NCBI GenBank assembly: GCA_016873295.1
Contig: VGXM01000017.1
Coordinates: 1-62,547 of the forward strand
Reading direction: 5' to 3'
Length of the DNA stretch: 62,547 nucleotides
Origin: Phycisphaerae bacterium
GTDB taxonomy: Bacteria > Planctomycetota > Phycisphaerae > Phycisphaerales > UBA1924
Positions 51,394 through 60,651 of the stretch are shown here, in pieces (the first letter of the stretch is position 1; the number at the start of each line of letters is the position of its first letter). Position numbers and translations under genes: made by a program. The notes beneath the pieces are model-generated. The model saw only the letters and a program-made list of their open reading frames with translations, did no database searches and was not told where the DNA came from.

Positions 51394-52067
51394 GGCGCGT
51401 CACCTCCGTCCGGCGCCGCGGGCCCCTCGGCGGCGGGCGCGGGAGGATCGACCACGGGTTCCAGCAGCACGCGCCGGGCCCCGGCGTCGATCGTCAGGCG
51501 GGCCCGACGACCCGACCGATCCACCAGCACGAGCGCCTCGCCCGGGAACGCCTCGCCGTCGGAGGCGAAGACGGCGATGGGCCAGCCCTCGGCGGGCGGG
51601 GCCTCGTGGGCCGCGTCGGCGGCGGGCGGGTCCAGCTCCTCCTCGAACACGGGGCCGACGAAGCTCGGCGGGGCCTCCTCCCGACGCCGCTCGAAGCCGA
51701 CGCCCTCGTGCAGTTCGAGGACGACCCGCTCGACGGGCCTCGGCGATGGTCCGGCGGGCGATTCGCCCTCGGACCAGTCCACCACGACGATCCGCCAGCG
51801 GTCGGCGTGCGGGCGAGCCAGGACCTGGCGGGCTCGGCCATCCCCGAGACACTTCAGGCGTGCCTGGGCGATCGCGGCGACGAGGGAGTCGCTCGCCTGG
51901 CGGAAGGTCGCGTCGCCGGTTCGGTCCAGGAGCGTGGGGAGCGCGATGGCCGCGAGGGCCGCGAGCCCGACGAGGACGACGATCAGTTCGATGAGGGTGA
52001 ACGCCCCCGGCCGCGCGCGGACGCGCGTGGTCGAGGGCCCTGAGCCGTCATGGGCCCGGGCGGGCAT
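51390..52067 (-). CDS. gspH: Minor pseudopilin GspH
   Basis: This 225-residue protein has a long leader of 22 residues ending RPGA, then FTLIELIVVLVGLAALAAIALP, the hydrophobic helix with Glu at mature position 5. The following domain has the GspH pattern SLVAAIAQARLKCLGDGRARQV. A Pro/Ala/Glu-rich insert in the middle makes it longer than usual (about 170 residues). It lies 12 bp after the major pseudopilin gene and overlaps gspI by 4 bp. Confidence 0.82.
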   Translation of the reverse strand: MPARAHDGSGPSTTRVRARPGAFTLIELIVVLVGLAALAAIALPTLLDRTGDATFRQASDSLVAAIAQARLKCLGDGRARQVLARPHADRWRIVVVDWSEGESPAGPSPRPVERVVLELHEGVGFERRREEAPPSFVGPVFEEELDPPAADAAHEAPPAEGWPIAVFASDGEAFPGEALVLVDRSGRRARLTIDAGARRVLLEPVVDPPAPAAEGPAAPDGGDAP

Positions 52068-52079
52068 GCACGGCTCCGA

Positions 52080-52592
52080 TCAACCGCCCGTCGACGGCGA
52101 GCCCGTCGAGGGCATCTCGGACGGCGTGGAGCCGCCGGTCTCGGCGTCGGACTTGGTGTACGAAGTGACGTCGTCCTCCGTGCCCTCGATCTTGTCGGGG
52201 CCATTGGACCAGAGGTCGTAGAGGTCCTCGTCGCCGTGCTCGCTCACCGGGCGGTAGTTCCAGGCCAGGCCCCAGCGGTCGGTGGGCATGGGTTTGTCGA
52301 GGTACTTCTTGGCCTTGGACTGGTCGGCCTCGGCGTCGAGGGCGGTGGAGTCCCACAGGACGCGGAGCCCCTCCTGCTCGGTGGGCCAGCGCCCGTGGTC
52401 GAAGCGGAAGAGCTTGAGAGCCGACTGGAGATTGTTCAGGTCGATCTCGGCGAGCTTGCGGTCGGCCTCCTTCTGCCGCCCGAACACCGAGAGCGCGACA
52501 ATGCCTGTCAGCGCCACGACGATCGCGATGACGATCATGACCTCGATGAGCGTGAAGCCCGCCCGCCGCCTGGAGTTGGCACCCTGATCCAT
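52080..52592 (-). CDS. gspG: Major pseudopilin GspG
   Basis: This 170-residue protein has the leader MDQGANSRRRAG followed by FTLIEVMIVIAIVVALTGIV, a perfect prepilin site with Glu5. The C-terminal region shows the major-pseudopilin calcium-site pattern YDLWSNGPDKIEGTEDDVTS. The start at 52592 is chosen so that the leader has normal length; it has GGAG 12 bases upstream. The 185-bp gap to gspF may contain a separate promoter, which would suit the abundant subunit, but no clear boxes are seen. Confidence 0.93.
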   Translation of the reverse strand: MDQGANSRRRAGFTLIEVMIVIAIVVALTGIVALSVFGRQKEADRKLAEIDLNNLQSALKLFRFDHGRWPTEQEGLRVLWDSTALDAEADQSKAKKYLDKPMPTDRWGLAWNYRPVSEHGDEDLYDLWSNGPDKIEGTEDDVTSYTKSDAETGGSTPSEMPSTGSPSTGG

Positions 52593-52777
52593 TGTGAGTT
52601 CACTCCAATTCGCCTCTTCTTCGGGCGGCACGCGGAACCCGCCGCCCCACACCGGCGCCGATCCACAGCGCCCAAACGAAGCACGAACGGATCGCGCAGG
52701 CGAAGCGCGTCCTTCTTGATGAGCCTACCACGGACGCCCGGCCCCGGCAAGGGGGATTCGGGAAGACCGCGGGGCCG

Positions 52778-53971
52778 CTACTTGATCCCCTGGCTCATCT
52801 GGAGCATCGGCATGATGAGCCCGATCGCGACGGTGACCACCACCCCCGCCAGCAGGAGGATGAGGAGGGGTTCGACCAGGCGCACGGCGGCGGTCAGTTG
52901 CCGGTGGATCCGCTTCTCGACCGTCTCGGCGATCGCGCCCAGGACGGCGTCGAGGTTGTTGGCCGCCTCCCCCACCGCGATCATCTCCACGACGTCGGGC
53001 TCGAACAGCCCGCTCTCGGCCAGGGGCCCCGACAGGGGCTGCCCGGCCTTGACGGCCTCGGCGGCGCGGGCGACGGCCCGCTCGATGAGGAGGTTGCCGG
53101 CGGCGTCCTTGGCGGTGTGCAGCGCCTGGAGCATGGGCACGCCGCTGCTGAGCATGGTGCCGAGCATGCGGCACAGCCGCGCCGTCGCGATGCCGCGGGT
53201 CAGGGGGCCCACGATCGGCGCTCGTGTGCGCAGCTCGACGACGCGCTCGCGGACCGCGGGGCGCCGGGCGAGTCGGACGGCGACGACCACGATCGCGGCG
53301 AGGGCGACGAGGGTGATCAGGCCGTGCCGCGTGACCGCGTCGCTGATCGCCAGGACGACCTTCGTGATCGCGGGGAGCTGGTCGCCCAGCCGGGTGAACT
53401 GCTCCTTGAAGCGGGGGATGAACGCCCCGAACATGACGCCGAGGATGAGCGTGCCGACGGTGACGAGGACCGCGGGGTAGATCATGTTGCCGACGACGGT
53501 CGAACGCAGCTCGGCCTGGGCCAGCACCATCTGGGCCAGGCGCTGGAGGACCTGTTCGAGGAACCCGCCCTTCTCGCCGGCGCGGATCATGGCGACGTGG
53601 ACGGCGGGGAAGGTCTCGGGTCGGCGGGCCATGGCGGAGGCGAGGTCCTCGCCCTGCCCGACGCCCTCGCCGACCTCGCGGTAGGCGGCGGCGAGGCGCG
53701 GGTTGGCCTTGCGGTTGCCCAGGACGCGGAGGGCGCGCATGAGGGGGACGCCGGCGTGCAGCAGGTCGCCGAGGGCCTGATAGCTGGTGCCCAGGGAGCG
53801 GGGGCTGACGCGCCGGCGCCGCGAGGCGGCCTGCTCGCGCGGCTGGATGGCGATGGGCGTGAGGCGCCGGGTCTCCAGCTCGCCGAGCACCGCCTGCTCG
53901 GAGGGCCCGGAGAGCAGGCCTTCGACCCGCCGACCCGCCGCGTTCAGCGCCGTGTATTGGAAGGTCGGCAC
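52778..53971 (-). CDS. gspF: Inner-membrane platform protein GspF
   Basis: The 397-residue length is normal for GspF/PilC. There are two related cytoplasmic T2SSF domains (LGDLLHAGVPLMRALRVLGN about residue 68; LCRMLGTMLSSGVPMLQALHTA about residue 270) and three hydrophobic segments (about 165-190, 215-235, 365-390, ending LLILLLAGVVVTVAIGLIMPML). GspF is thought to be turned by the ATPase GspE to load pseudopilins. It lies 5 bp after the peroxidase gene, so both share a transcript. Its gspE partner is on the other strand at 55681. Confidence 0.93.
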   Translation of the reverse strand: MPTFQYTALNAAGRRVEGLLSGPSEQAVLGELETRRLTPIAIQPREQAASRRRRVSPRSLGTSYQALGDLLHAGVPLMRALRVLGNRKANPRLAAAYREVGEGVGQGEDLASAMARRPETFPAVHVAMIRAGEKGGFLEQVLQRLAQMVLAQAELRSTVVGNMIYPAVLVTVGTLILGVMFGAFIPRFKEQFTRLGDQLPAITKVVLAISDAVTRHGLITLVALAAIVVVAVRLARRPAVRERVVELRTRAPIVGPLTRGIATARLCRMLGTMLSSGVPMLQALHTAKDAAGNLLIERAVARAAEAVKAGQPLSGPLAESGLFEPDVVEMIAVGEAANNLDAVLGAIAETVEKRIHRQLTAAVRLVEPLLILLLAGVVVTVAIGLIMPMLQMSQGIK

Positions 53972-53976
53972 GGGGA

Positions 53977-54654
53977 TCAGTCGATGGCGAGGAGTTCATC
54001 GACCTTGGCGACGAGCGCCGGGTCGTTGGGCGTGGTCTTGGGCTCGAACCGGGCCATGACGCGGCCGGTGCGATCGACGAGGAACTTGGTGAAGTTCCAC
54101 CTGGGCTCGCCGCCCAGGGGCTCGGGGAGGGCCGCCAGTTGGGCGTAGAGCGGGTGCCGGTCGTCGCCCTTGACGCTGACCTTCGAGAGCATGGGGAAGG
54201 TGACGTGGTAGGTGCCGGTGCAGAACGACTTGATGTCGGCGTCGCTCCCGGGCTCCTGCCCGCCGAAGTTGTTGGCGGGGACGCCCAGGACGACGAGCCC
54301 GGCGTCCTTCTTGGCCTCGTAGAGGGCCTGGAGTGCCTCGTATTGGGGCGTGAGCCCGCACTGGCTGGCGACGTTGACGATCAGCACGACCTTGCCCTTG
54401 AGGGTGGCGAGGTCGAGCGAGCCGCCGTCGATGTCCGGCATGGTGTAGGCGAGCACGAGGGCCGGGTCCGAGGCGGGCGCCGGGGGGGCGGCGGGAGCCG
54501 GGGTCGCCTCGGGCTTGGTCTCGGCGGGCTGCTCGGGCGGGGCCTTGCGCTTGTCCGGGGGCGGGGCGCCCCAGCGGGGCGCCTTGGCGGCCTCGTCGTT
54601 GCACGCGGACAGGCAGCACGAGGCGACAAGGGCGGCGGCGATCAGTCGGCGCAT
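53977..54654 (-). CDS. Glutathione-peroxidase-family lipoprotein
   Basis: This 225-residue lipoprotein starts at an ATG with GGGAG 9 bases upstream, giving a signal peptide with lipobox LSAC (Cys at residue 18). After a Pro/Ala/Lys linker (about residues 30-65) comes a complete GPx domain: NVASQCGLTPQY with peroxidatic Cys (not selenocysteine), VPANNFGGQEPGSDADI, SFCTGTYHVTFPML with the likely resolving Cys, and WNFTKFLVDRTG with the catalytic Trp and Asn. Such bacterial enzymes generally use thioredoxin-type reductants. It is the first gene of the gspF-to-gspD transcription unit, an unusual place. It should act outside the inner membrane. Confidence 0.9.
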   Translation of the reverse strand: MRRLIAAALVASCCLSACNDEAAKAPRWGAPPPDKRKAPPEQPAETKPEATPAPAAPPAPASDPALVLAYTMPDIDGGSLDLATLKGKVVLIVNVASQCGLTPQYEALQALYEAKKDAGLVVLGVPANNFGGQEPGSDADIKSFCTGTYHVTFPMLSKVSVKGDDRHPLYAQLAALPEPLGGEPRWNFTKFLVDRTGRVMARFEPKTTPNDPALVAKVDELLAID

Positions 54655-54850
54655 GGCGGGCACTCCCAGGGCGCCGATCGGCGCCACGGCTCATCGTACC
54701 ACGCCATGATCCGGGCCTGGACGCATCCCCACTCCGGGGGAGGGGCGCCGGCGGCCCGGAGCATGCTTCCCCGCGGCGGGAGGCACGCCGCCCTTGTCGG
54801 CGTGGGGCCGGGCGCACGGGTCGGCGGTACCCTCTGGCGACGACGCCGCC

Positions 54851-55651
54851 ATGGTTCGACTCACGCGCACAGTTCGATTCGCGGTGAACCCGGAGGGGGG
54901 GGGCGGGGCGGAGGATCCCAACACCTACGCGGGGTCGCCGGCGATCCGCGGGCTTGGGCGGCACTACGAGATCGAGGTCGCGTGCGTGGGCCGGCCGGAC
55001 GGGCGCACGGGATACCTGGTGGACATCAAGGACATCGACCGGGCGACGCGGGGTGTGGTGGTGCCGGCGATCGAGCGGGCGTGCCGCGAGACGCCGGGCG
55101 CCGAAGCCGGGGTGGTGCTCGCGCCGCTGCTGGGCCCGCTCGCGGCGGCGCTGCCGGCGCGGCTGGAGTGGGTGGCGTGGAGACTCACCCCGTACCATCG
55201 GGTGCAGATGTCACCCGAGGCGCCCCAGGTCGTGCTGATCCGCCAGCGGTTTGACTTCTCGGCGGCCCACCGCCTGCACGTGCCGGGGCTGTCGGAAGCG
55301 GAGAACCGGGAGCGGTTCGGCAAGTGCAACAACCCGGAGGGGCACGGGCACAACTACCAGGTCGAGCCGTGCGTGCGCACGGCGCTCCATCCCGCCGGGC
55401 CCGGGCTGACGCTCGAAGCGCTGGAGCGGCTGGTGGAGGGCGCCGTGATCGAGAGGCTGGACCACAAGCACCTGAACCGAGACGTGCCGGAGTTCGCGCC
55501 CGGCACGGGGCTGAACCCGACGGTGGAGAACATCGCGAAGGTGTGCTTCGACCTGCTGGCCGGGCGCATCGGGCGCGAGGCCCCGGGCTCGACGCTGGTG
55601 AGCGTCACGGTGTGGGAGACCGACCGGACCAGCGCCACGTACCCGGCGTGA
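54851..55651 (+). CDS. 6-pyruvoyl-tetrahydropterin synthase-like protein with two domains
   Basis: The protein has 266 residues from ATG 54851. The second half (about 132-266) is a complete PTPS/QueD-type domain: FDFSAAHRLHVPG (zinc His), FGKCNNPEGHGHNYQVE (catalytic Cys and two zinc His), LDHKHLNRDVPEF and PTVENIAKVCFDLL. The first half (about 1-120) has similar strand order (FAVNPEGGG..., HYEIEVACVGRPDGRTGYLVDIKDIDRA) but lacks the zinc His motif, so it is probably a degenerate duplicate. The KCNNPEGHGH form is closer to PTPS-I than to QueD CxxxHxH. A role in pterin or queuosine-type synthesis is likely. It lies 29 bp before gspE on the same strand. Confidence 0.85.
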   Translation: MVRLTRTVRFAVNPEGGGGAEDPNTYAGSPAIRGLGRHYEIEVACVGRPDGRTGYLVDIKDIDRATRGVVVPAIERACRETPGAEAGVVLAPLLGPLAAALPARLEWVAWRLTPYHRVQMSPEAPQVVLIRQRFDFSAAHRLHVPGLSEAENRERFGKCNNPEGHGHNYQVEPCVRTALHPAGPGLTLEALERLVEGAVIERLDHKHLNRDVPEFAPGTGLNPTVENIAKVCFDLLAGRIGREAPGSTLVSVTVWETDRTSATYPA

Positions 55652-55680
55652 GGGTCGGCGGGCCCGCACTACACTTGCGC

Positions 55681-57354
55681 ATGCCGCTGGGGCAACTGCT
55701 GGTCCAGAAGGGGATACTGACGAGCGAGGCGCTCGACCGGGCCGTCGCCGAGGAGGCGGCGTCGGGCGAGCGGCTGGACCGCGTGGTGCTCCGGCTCGGG
55801 CTGGTGTCGCGGCAGGACCTGCTGCACGCGATGGGCGAGCAGTTCCACCTGGCGGTGGTGGACCTGGGAGCGACGGAGGTCGACGCGGCGGTGCTCGCGC
55901 TCCTCCCCGCCAAGGTCGCGTACAAGCAGCGGTGCGTGCCGATCGCGCGGGAGAACGGCGTGCTGACAGTGGCCACCAGCGACCCCTACGAGCTGGCCCC
56001 GCTCGACGAGCTCCGCCTCATCACGGGCTGCATCATCGAGCCGGCCCTGGCCGACGGCGAGGAGCTGGACAAGTTCATCCGGGCCCACTACGGCGTGGGG
56101 GGCGACACGCTCGACGCGCTCTCGGGATCGGCGGCGGACGTGGCCGCGGTCCTCCCCCAGGACGAGATCGAGCAGGCCCAGGAAGCCTCGGTCATCAAGC
56201 TGGTGAACGACCTGCTCGGGGAGGCGATCAGCGAGCGGGCAACCGACGTGCACGTGGAGCCCTACGAGCACGAACTGCTGGTCCGCTACCGGATCGACGG
56301 GGTGCTGCAGCGGGCCAACGTGCCCGCGAGCATCCACCGCTTCGGGGCCGCGATCGTCAGCCGCCTGAAGATCATGGCCAACCTGAACATCGCGGAGAAG
56401 CGGCGTCCGCAGGACGGCCGCATCACGTTCAAGCACCGGACCCCGCGGGGCGTGGAGGAGTTCGACCTTCGCGTGTCCATCATCCCCATGCTGTTCGGCG
56501 AGGGCGTGGTGCTGCGGGTGCTCTCGAAGACCGCCGCCCTCATGAGCCTGAACGACCTGGGCATGCCGGCGCACCTGCTCAAGCGGTGGGACGAGCTGAT
56601 CGGCCGCCCGCACGGGATCCTGCTGGTGACCGGCCCGACCGGCAGCGGCAAGTCCACGACGCTCTACGCCTCGCTCAACCGCATCATCAGCGACGAGATC
56701 AAGGCGATCACGGTGGAGGACCCGGTCGAGTACCACGTGCCGGGGGTCAACCAGATCCAGGTGAACCCCAAGGTGGGGCTGGATTTCGCCGCGGGCCTGC
56801 GCTCCATCCTGCGGCACGACCCCGACGTGGTGATGATCGGAGAAATCCGCGACAAGGAGACGGCGGACACGGCGGTGCAGGCGTCGCTCACGGGGCACCT
56901 GGTGTTCAGCACGCTTCACACCAACGACGCCGCCGGCGCCACCACGCGCCTCCTCGACATGGGCGTCGAGCCCTTCCTGGTCGCCTCGAGCGTCGAGGGG
57001 ATCATGGCCCAGCGCCTGGTGCGGCGCGTGTGCCCGGAGTGCGCCGAGCCCTACGCCCCCCAGCCCGACGACCTGCCCGAGGGGTACCAGCTCCTGCCCG
57101 ACGAGCGCCACGTCCGCGGCAAGGGGTGCCGCGCCTGCCGCACCACCGGGTACCGCGGACGCCTCGGCGTCTTCGAGCTCTTCAGGCTGAACGACCGCAC
57201 CCGCGAGATGATCATGCACCACGCCAACGCCCGCCAGATCGCCCACGCCGCGATCGAGGACGGCGAGCTCAGCCTCCTCAAGCACGACGGGCTGGCCAAG
57301 GTCCGCGCCGGGGTCACCACGCTCGCCGAGGTGCTCCGAGCTCTCACCGCCTGA
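55681..57354 (+). CDS. gspE: Type II secretion/pilus assembly ATPase GspE
   Basis: This 557-residue cytoplasmic AAA-type ATPase drives pseudopilus assembly. The order is an N1 domain (MPLGQLLVQKGILTSEALDR), an N2 domain (ATDVHVEPYEHELLVRYRID), Walker A GPTGSGKST (318-326), Asp box TVEDPVEYHVPGVNQIQVN, Walker B LRHDPDVVMIGEIRD and His box TGHLVFSTLHTNDA. A tetracysteine zinc motif (VCPECAEPYAP and KGCRACRTTGYRGR) closes the core. It is plus-strand, divergent from the other gsp genes and separated from them by the PTPS-like gene, with which it probably shares a promoter in 54655-54850. A GNRA-loop hairpin follows. Confidence 0.95.
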   Translation: MPLGQLLVQKGILTSEALDRAVAEEAASGERLDRVVLRLGLVSRQDLLHAMGEQFHLAVVDLGATEVDAAVLALLPAKVAYKQRCVPIARENGVLTVATSDPYELAPLDELRLITGCIIEPALADGEELDKFIRAHYGVGGDTLDALSGSAADVAAVLPQDEIEQAQEASVIKLVNDLLGEAISERATDVHVEPYEHELLVRYRIDGVLQRANVPASIHRFGAAIVSRLKIMANLNIAEKRRPQDGRITFKHRTPRGVEEFDLRVSIIPMLFGEGVVLRVLSKTAALMSLNDLGMPAHLLKRWDELIGRPHGILLVTGPTGSGKSTTLYASLNRIISDEIKAITVEDPVEYHVPGVNQIQVNPKVGLDFAAGLRSILRHDPDVVMIGEIRDKETADTAVQASLTGHLVFSTLHTNDAAGATTRLLDMGVEPFLVASSVEGIMAQRLVRRVCPECAEPYAPQPDDLPEGYQLLPDERHVRGKGCRACRTTGYRGRLGVFELFRLNDRTREMIMHHANARQIAHAAIEDGELSLLKHDGLAKVRAGVTTLAEVLRALTA

Positions 57355-57368
57355 GGGGCCCGGGCTCC

Positions 57369-57443
57369 ATGACGCCCCACCCACGCTCGCGCGTGGCGCT
57401 CGCTCGAGCCCCGGGCGCAAGCCCGGGGTGGATGACGCCCCAC
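57369..57443. terminator. GC hairpin with GCAA loop, flanked by a 12-bp direct repeat
   Basis: CCCCGGGC-GCAA-GCCCGGGG (57409-57428) is a perfect 8-bp stem with a GNRA tetraloop, between the stops of gspE and the convergent gene at 57452. The 12-mer ATGACGCCCCAC occurs at 57369-57380 and again at 57432-57443 around it. A terminator role is likely for the stem; the direct repeat is unexplained. Confidence 0.5.
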
Positions 57444-57451
57444 GCGCCGTC

Positions 57452-59428
57452 TCAGCGTTGATCCGCCAACGGAAGCACGGGCACAAGCCCGTTGATCCGC
57501 GCCTCGACCGTCGGGCCCCAGGACTCGCCGATCGCGGCCAGCCTCAGGGGCGAGAGGAGCATCCATCGCGGCTCCAGCCCGCGGAGGAGCCCAAGCCGCC
57601 ACGCCCCGGCGTCGCCGATCCCAAGGCCGTGGTGCTCCTCTCCGTGGCGCCGTTCCCGCGACGCCGCCGCCCCGGCGATCAACGGCCCGACCTCCGCCGC
57701 CACCCCGAGCACCGCGGTCGCGCACGCCAGCACCGATCGCTCGCAGGCGACTTCGGCGACGTAGGCGTCGCCCGTCCAGTAGGTCACCTGCACGAGCGGG
57801 CGGGCGACGCGGGTCAGGTCGGCGTAGAGGGGCACGATCATCCCCGGGTCGCGGTCCGACGTCGGCGAGGCCACGCCCCGCGAGATCGCCGAGCCCACCA
57901 AGCTCATGAGCGGGTACCCCGCCCGCATGAACCCGCGCAGGTTGACCGCGGCGATGGAGGTAAGGGGGCGATCCTCGCGCCACACGCCCTTGAGCATCGG
58001 GCTGTCGGCGAACCCGGCGTTCCCCGCCGTCGCCTGCCTCACCGCCGCCAGCACGCTCTGCGGGATCAGCCCCGCGACGAGCCACTTGTCGGTGACGGCG
58101 TAGGTGAGCTCCAGCGGCACGGGCACGCCCCGGGCCGCGACCTGGTTCATCCGCACGCCGCCCTCGTCCCACGAGCGGATCGAGACATACTTGGCCCGCG
58201 GCCCGGCGTCCTCGGCGATGTGCCGACGCGCCCGCTCGACGACCTTGTCATGAGCCTCGAGGAACCGCGCCCGGTCCTTGAGAGACAGGAGCACGGCGAC
58301 GGAGCCGAGGCCCCCGCCGCCCGTCGCCTCGGACGTGTAGAGGATCGCCGTGCCGCCCACGGTGTCGAGCACGTCGGCCCGCAGGTCGACGCCCGTCTCC
58401 GCCTTGAGGTGCTCGAGGGCTCCCTCGACGTCGGCGCCGGCCTTGGCGGCTTCGTCCATCACCCGCTTGAGCGCCGACAGATCCGCCTTGCTCACGCTCG
58501 CGAAGGTGGCGTCGGCGGGGATGGGGGCCAGGTCGGCGCGGGTGAGGACCGCCGTCGGAAGCGACCAGGCCTGGGCGTGCCGCTTGGCGTTGTCGATCGA
58601 GATCCGCGTCACCGATTCGGTCTTGGTGTACCCCACCTCGAATCGGCCCCGGGCCGCGTCCGGGCCCACCAGCCCCGCGTCGGTCATGGCGCGGATGGCG
58701 TTGGACGCCTGGGGGTCGTTGCCGGCCATCTGCTGGGCGAAGGTCGCGAGGGGCGTGAGGGCGGACAGATCGAACGTCGCGACCATGACCGGGTTCATGC
58801 CCTCGGCCTTCATCGCCGGGAACACCGCCATCACGGGCGCCAGCGCATCCACCGAGCCCGCGACGATCTCGAAGCGCCAGCCGTCCTCCGCCTTGCGGGC
58901 GCCGAAGGCGACCGCGCCCGCGGGCGGGAGCTGCACTTCCTTGAAGCCGTCGAACCGGAGGCTGTCCTCGGGGGGCACCGGCAGGTCCGCCTGGGCCAGC
59001 ATGCCGCGGACCTGCCCGTCGATGGCGCGCGCGTCGTCCTCGCCGTCGAGAAGCACGCTCGCGACGATGCCGTAGCCCAGGAACCCGCCCGCCGGGTACC
59101 CCGCGTCGTACACCACCGCCAGCTTGCCGGGCCTGGCGAGCAGCTTGATCGCCGAGATCGCCAGCTCGATCGCCTGGGCCTGGGCGTCCGGGACCTCGCC
59201 GGGCAGCTCGCGCAGGCGGGCCGGGATCATGCCCAGGGCCTCGCCCAGCGTCCGGTCCCGCGGGTCGACCAGGCACGAGGCCAGGTCGGCCCTCTGGACG
59301 GTGAACAGGGCCTTGACGGCCGCCACGCGTTCGGTGTCGGTGGGCCCGCCCGCCATCGCGCCCGCCGCCGCCGACAGGCACAGCCCGGCCGCCAGCCACA
59401 GCCTCCGCTTGCGCACGCACGTCAACAT
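57452..59428 (-). CDS. Large secreted protein of unknown function
   Basis: This 658-residue protein has a Sec signal peptide (RRLWLAAGLCLSAAAGAMAGG, about residues 7-27) and no later membrane helix. The body alternates strands and helices, with phrases such as SLRFDGFKEVQLPPAGAVAFG, LGSVAVLLSLKDRARFLEAH and ELTYAVTDKWLVAGLIPQSV. That reads like a DUF3352-type protein, a family of secreted proteins with repeated comparisons of similar folds, but I am not sure. It stands alone on the minus strand between gspE and a divergent glycosyltransferase. It could be a secreted or envelope protein; no catalytic motif is seen. Confidence 0.75.
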   Translation of the reverse strand: MLTCVRKRRLWLAAGLCLSAAAGAMAGGPTDTERVAAVKALFTVQRADLASCLVDPRDRTLGEALGMIPARLRELPGEVPDAQAQAIELAISAIKLLARPGKLAVVYDAGYPAGGFLGYGIVASVLLDGEDDARAIDGQVRGMLAQADLPVPPEDSLRFDGFKEVQLPPAGAVAFGARKAEDGWRFEIVAGSVDALAPVMAVFPAMKAEGMNPVMVATFDLSALTPLATFAQQMAGNDPQASNAIRAMTDAGLVGPDAARGRFEVGYTKTESVTRISIDNAKRHAQAWSLPTAVLTRADLAPIPADATFASVSKADLSALKRVMDEAAKAGADVEGALEHLKAETGVDLRADVLDTVGGTAILYTSEATGGGGLGSVAVLLSLKDRARFLEAHDKVVERARRHIAEDAGPRAKYVSIRSWDEGGVRMNQVAARGVPVPLELTYAVTDKWLVAGLIPQSVLAAVRQATAGNAGFADSPMLKGVWREDRPLTSIAAVNLRGFMRAGYPLMSLVGSAISRGVASPTSDRDPGMIVPLYADLTRVARPLVQVTYWTGDAYVAEVACERSVLACATAVLGVAAEVGPLIAGAAASRERRHGEEHHGLGIGDAGAWRLGLLRGLEPRWMLLSPLRLAAIGESWGPTVEARINGLVPVLPLADQR

Positions 59429-59555
59429 GGGAACCCTCTCTGCGATGCGGTCGGCGCACGGCGCCGGCCTGGTGAGGAATGGTATTGGGTTGTTGGGAGC
59501 TCGGGCGGGCGGCTTTCGGGCGCGCTCCGCGCCCCATCCGATACCATCGCCACCC

Positions 59556-60572
59556 GTGAGCGACGCGCCCCGCTCCATCCTGATCGTCCGCCCCAGCGCC
59601 CTGGGGGACGTGTGCCGGAGCGTGCCGGTGCTCGTGAGCCTGCGCCGGGCCTTCCCCGGGGCCCGGATCGACTGGCTGGTGCAGGACTCGTTCGTCGACG
59701 CGGTGCGCGCGCACCCGGACCTGTCGGGTGTCGTGCCGTTCCCCCGTCGGGGGATGAAGGACTGGCTGGTGTCGGGGCGCCTGGCGCCGGTGGGGCGGTG
59801 GTTGCGCGACCTCGCCGAGCGCGAGTACGACCTGGCGATCGACTTCCAGGGGCTGGCCCGCTCCGGGTTCTTCACGTGGATGTCCGGGGCGCGTCGGCGC
59901 GTGGGGTTCTCCAACGCCCGCGAGGGGGGCTGGCTGGGGCTGACCGAGAGCTACTCGGTGCCCCGCGATCGGCACACCGTGGACCGCATGCTCGACCTGC
60001 TGCGGCAGATGGGCGTGGCGCCCGTGCCCGACCTGCGCCTGCACGCCCCGCCCGAGGACCGCGCGCGGGTCGGCGCCGACCCCGCCCTGGGCGAGCCCTA
60101 CGCCGTGATGGCCCCCACCAGCCGCTGGCCCGCCAAGCAGTGGCCCGCCGATCGCTTCGCGCTGGTCGCGTCGGCGCTGACGGCGCGGGGTCTGAACGTC
60201 GTGTTGGTCGGCTCGGGCTCCGAGCGCGGCCAGATCGGGCCGCTGCTCGACCTGGCGTCGCGCGACCCGCGCCTGGTGGACCGCGTGGGCTCGACGGGCG
60301 TGGGGGGACTCCTGGCGGTCATCGAGCGCTCGCGCCTGGTGATCGCCAACGACTCGGCGGCCCTGCACGTGGGCGTCGGGTTCGATCGCCCCATCGTCGC
60401 CCTCTACGGCCCGACGCGGGTGGAGCTGGTCGGCCCCTACGGGCGCGAGCGCGACGTGATCCGGCACGTCGGCCCGGGCGACACGCTCGACCACAAGCGC
60501 CCCGACCGCGTCACGCTCATGCAACGGATCGGCGTGGACGAGGTCGTCGCCGCGGCCCTGGCGCGGCTGTAG
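59556..60572 (+). CDS. Heptosyltransferase-family glycosyltransferase (GT9)
   Basis: This 338-residue GT9 protein starts at GTG 59556, immediately before the first beta strand (ILIVRPSALGDVCRSVPVLVSLRRAFP). The second Rossmann domain contains PTSRWPAKQWPADRFALVAS, VVLVGSGSERGQIGPLLDLA, the donor-binding region SRLVIANDSAALHVGVGFDRP and IVALYGPT. GT9 enzymes such as WaaF and WaaC add heptose to the lipopolysaccharide core at the inner membrane. A gene for LPS core assembly supports an outer membrane in this organism. No other LPS gene is adjacent. The sugar cannot be told. Confidence 0.88.
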   Translation: MSDAPRSILIVRPSALGDVCRSVPVLVSLRRAFPGARIDWLVQDSFVDAVRAHPDLSGVVPFPRRGMKDWLVSGRLAPVGRWLRDLAEREYDLAIDFQGLARSGFFTWMSGARRRVGFSNAREGGWLGLTESYSVPRDRHTVDRMLDLLRQMGVAPVPDLRLHAPPEDRARVGADPALGEPYAVMAPTSRWPAKQWPADRFALVASALTARGLNVVLVGSGSERGQIGPLLDLASRDPRLVDRVGSTGVGGLLAVIERSRLVIANDSAALHVGVGFDRPIVALYGPTRVELVGPYGRERDVIRHVGPGDTLDHKRPDRVTLMQRIGVDEVVAAALARL

Positions 60573-60651
60573 CGGCGTGGCCGGGCCCGATTCCGGCCCT
60601 TCCGCCCGAACCGACCGCCCGGGTCGCCGGTCTAACTCCGCGGAGATCGCC

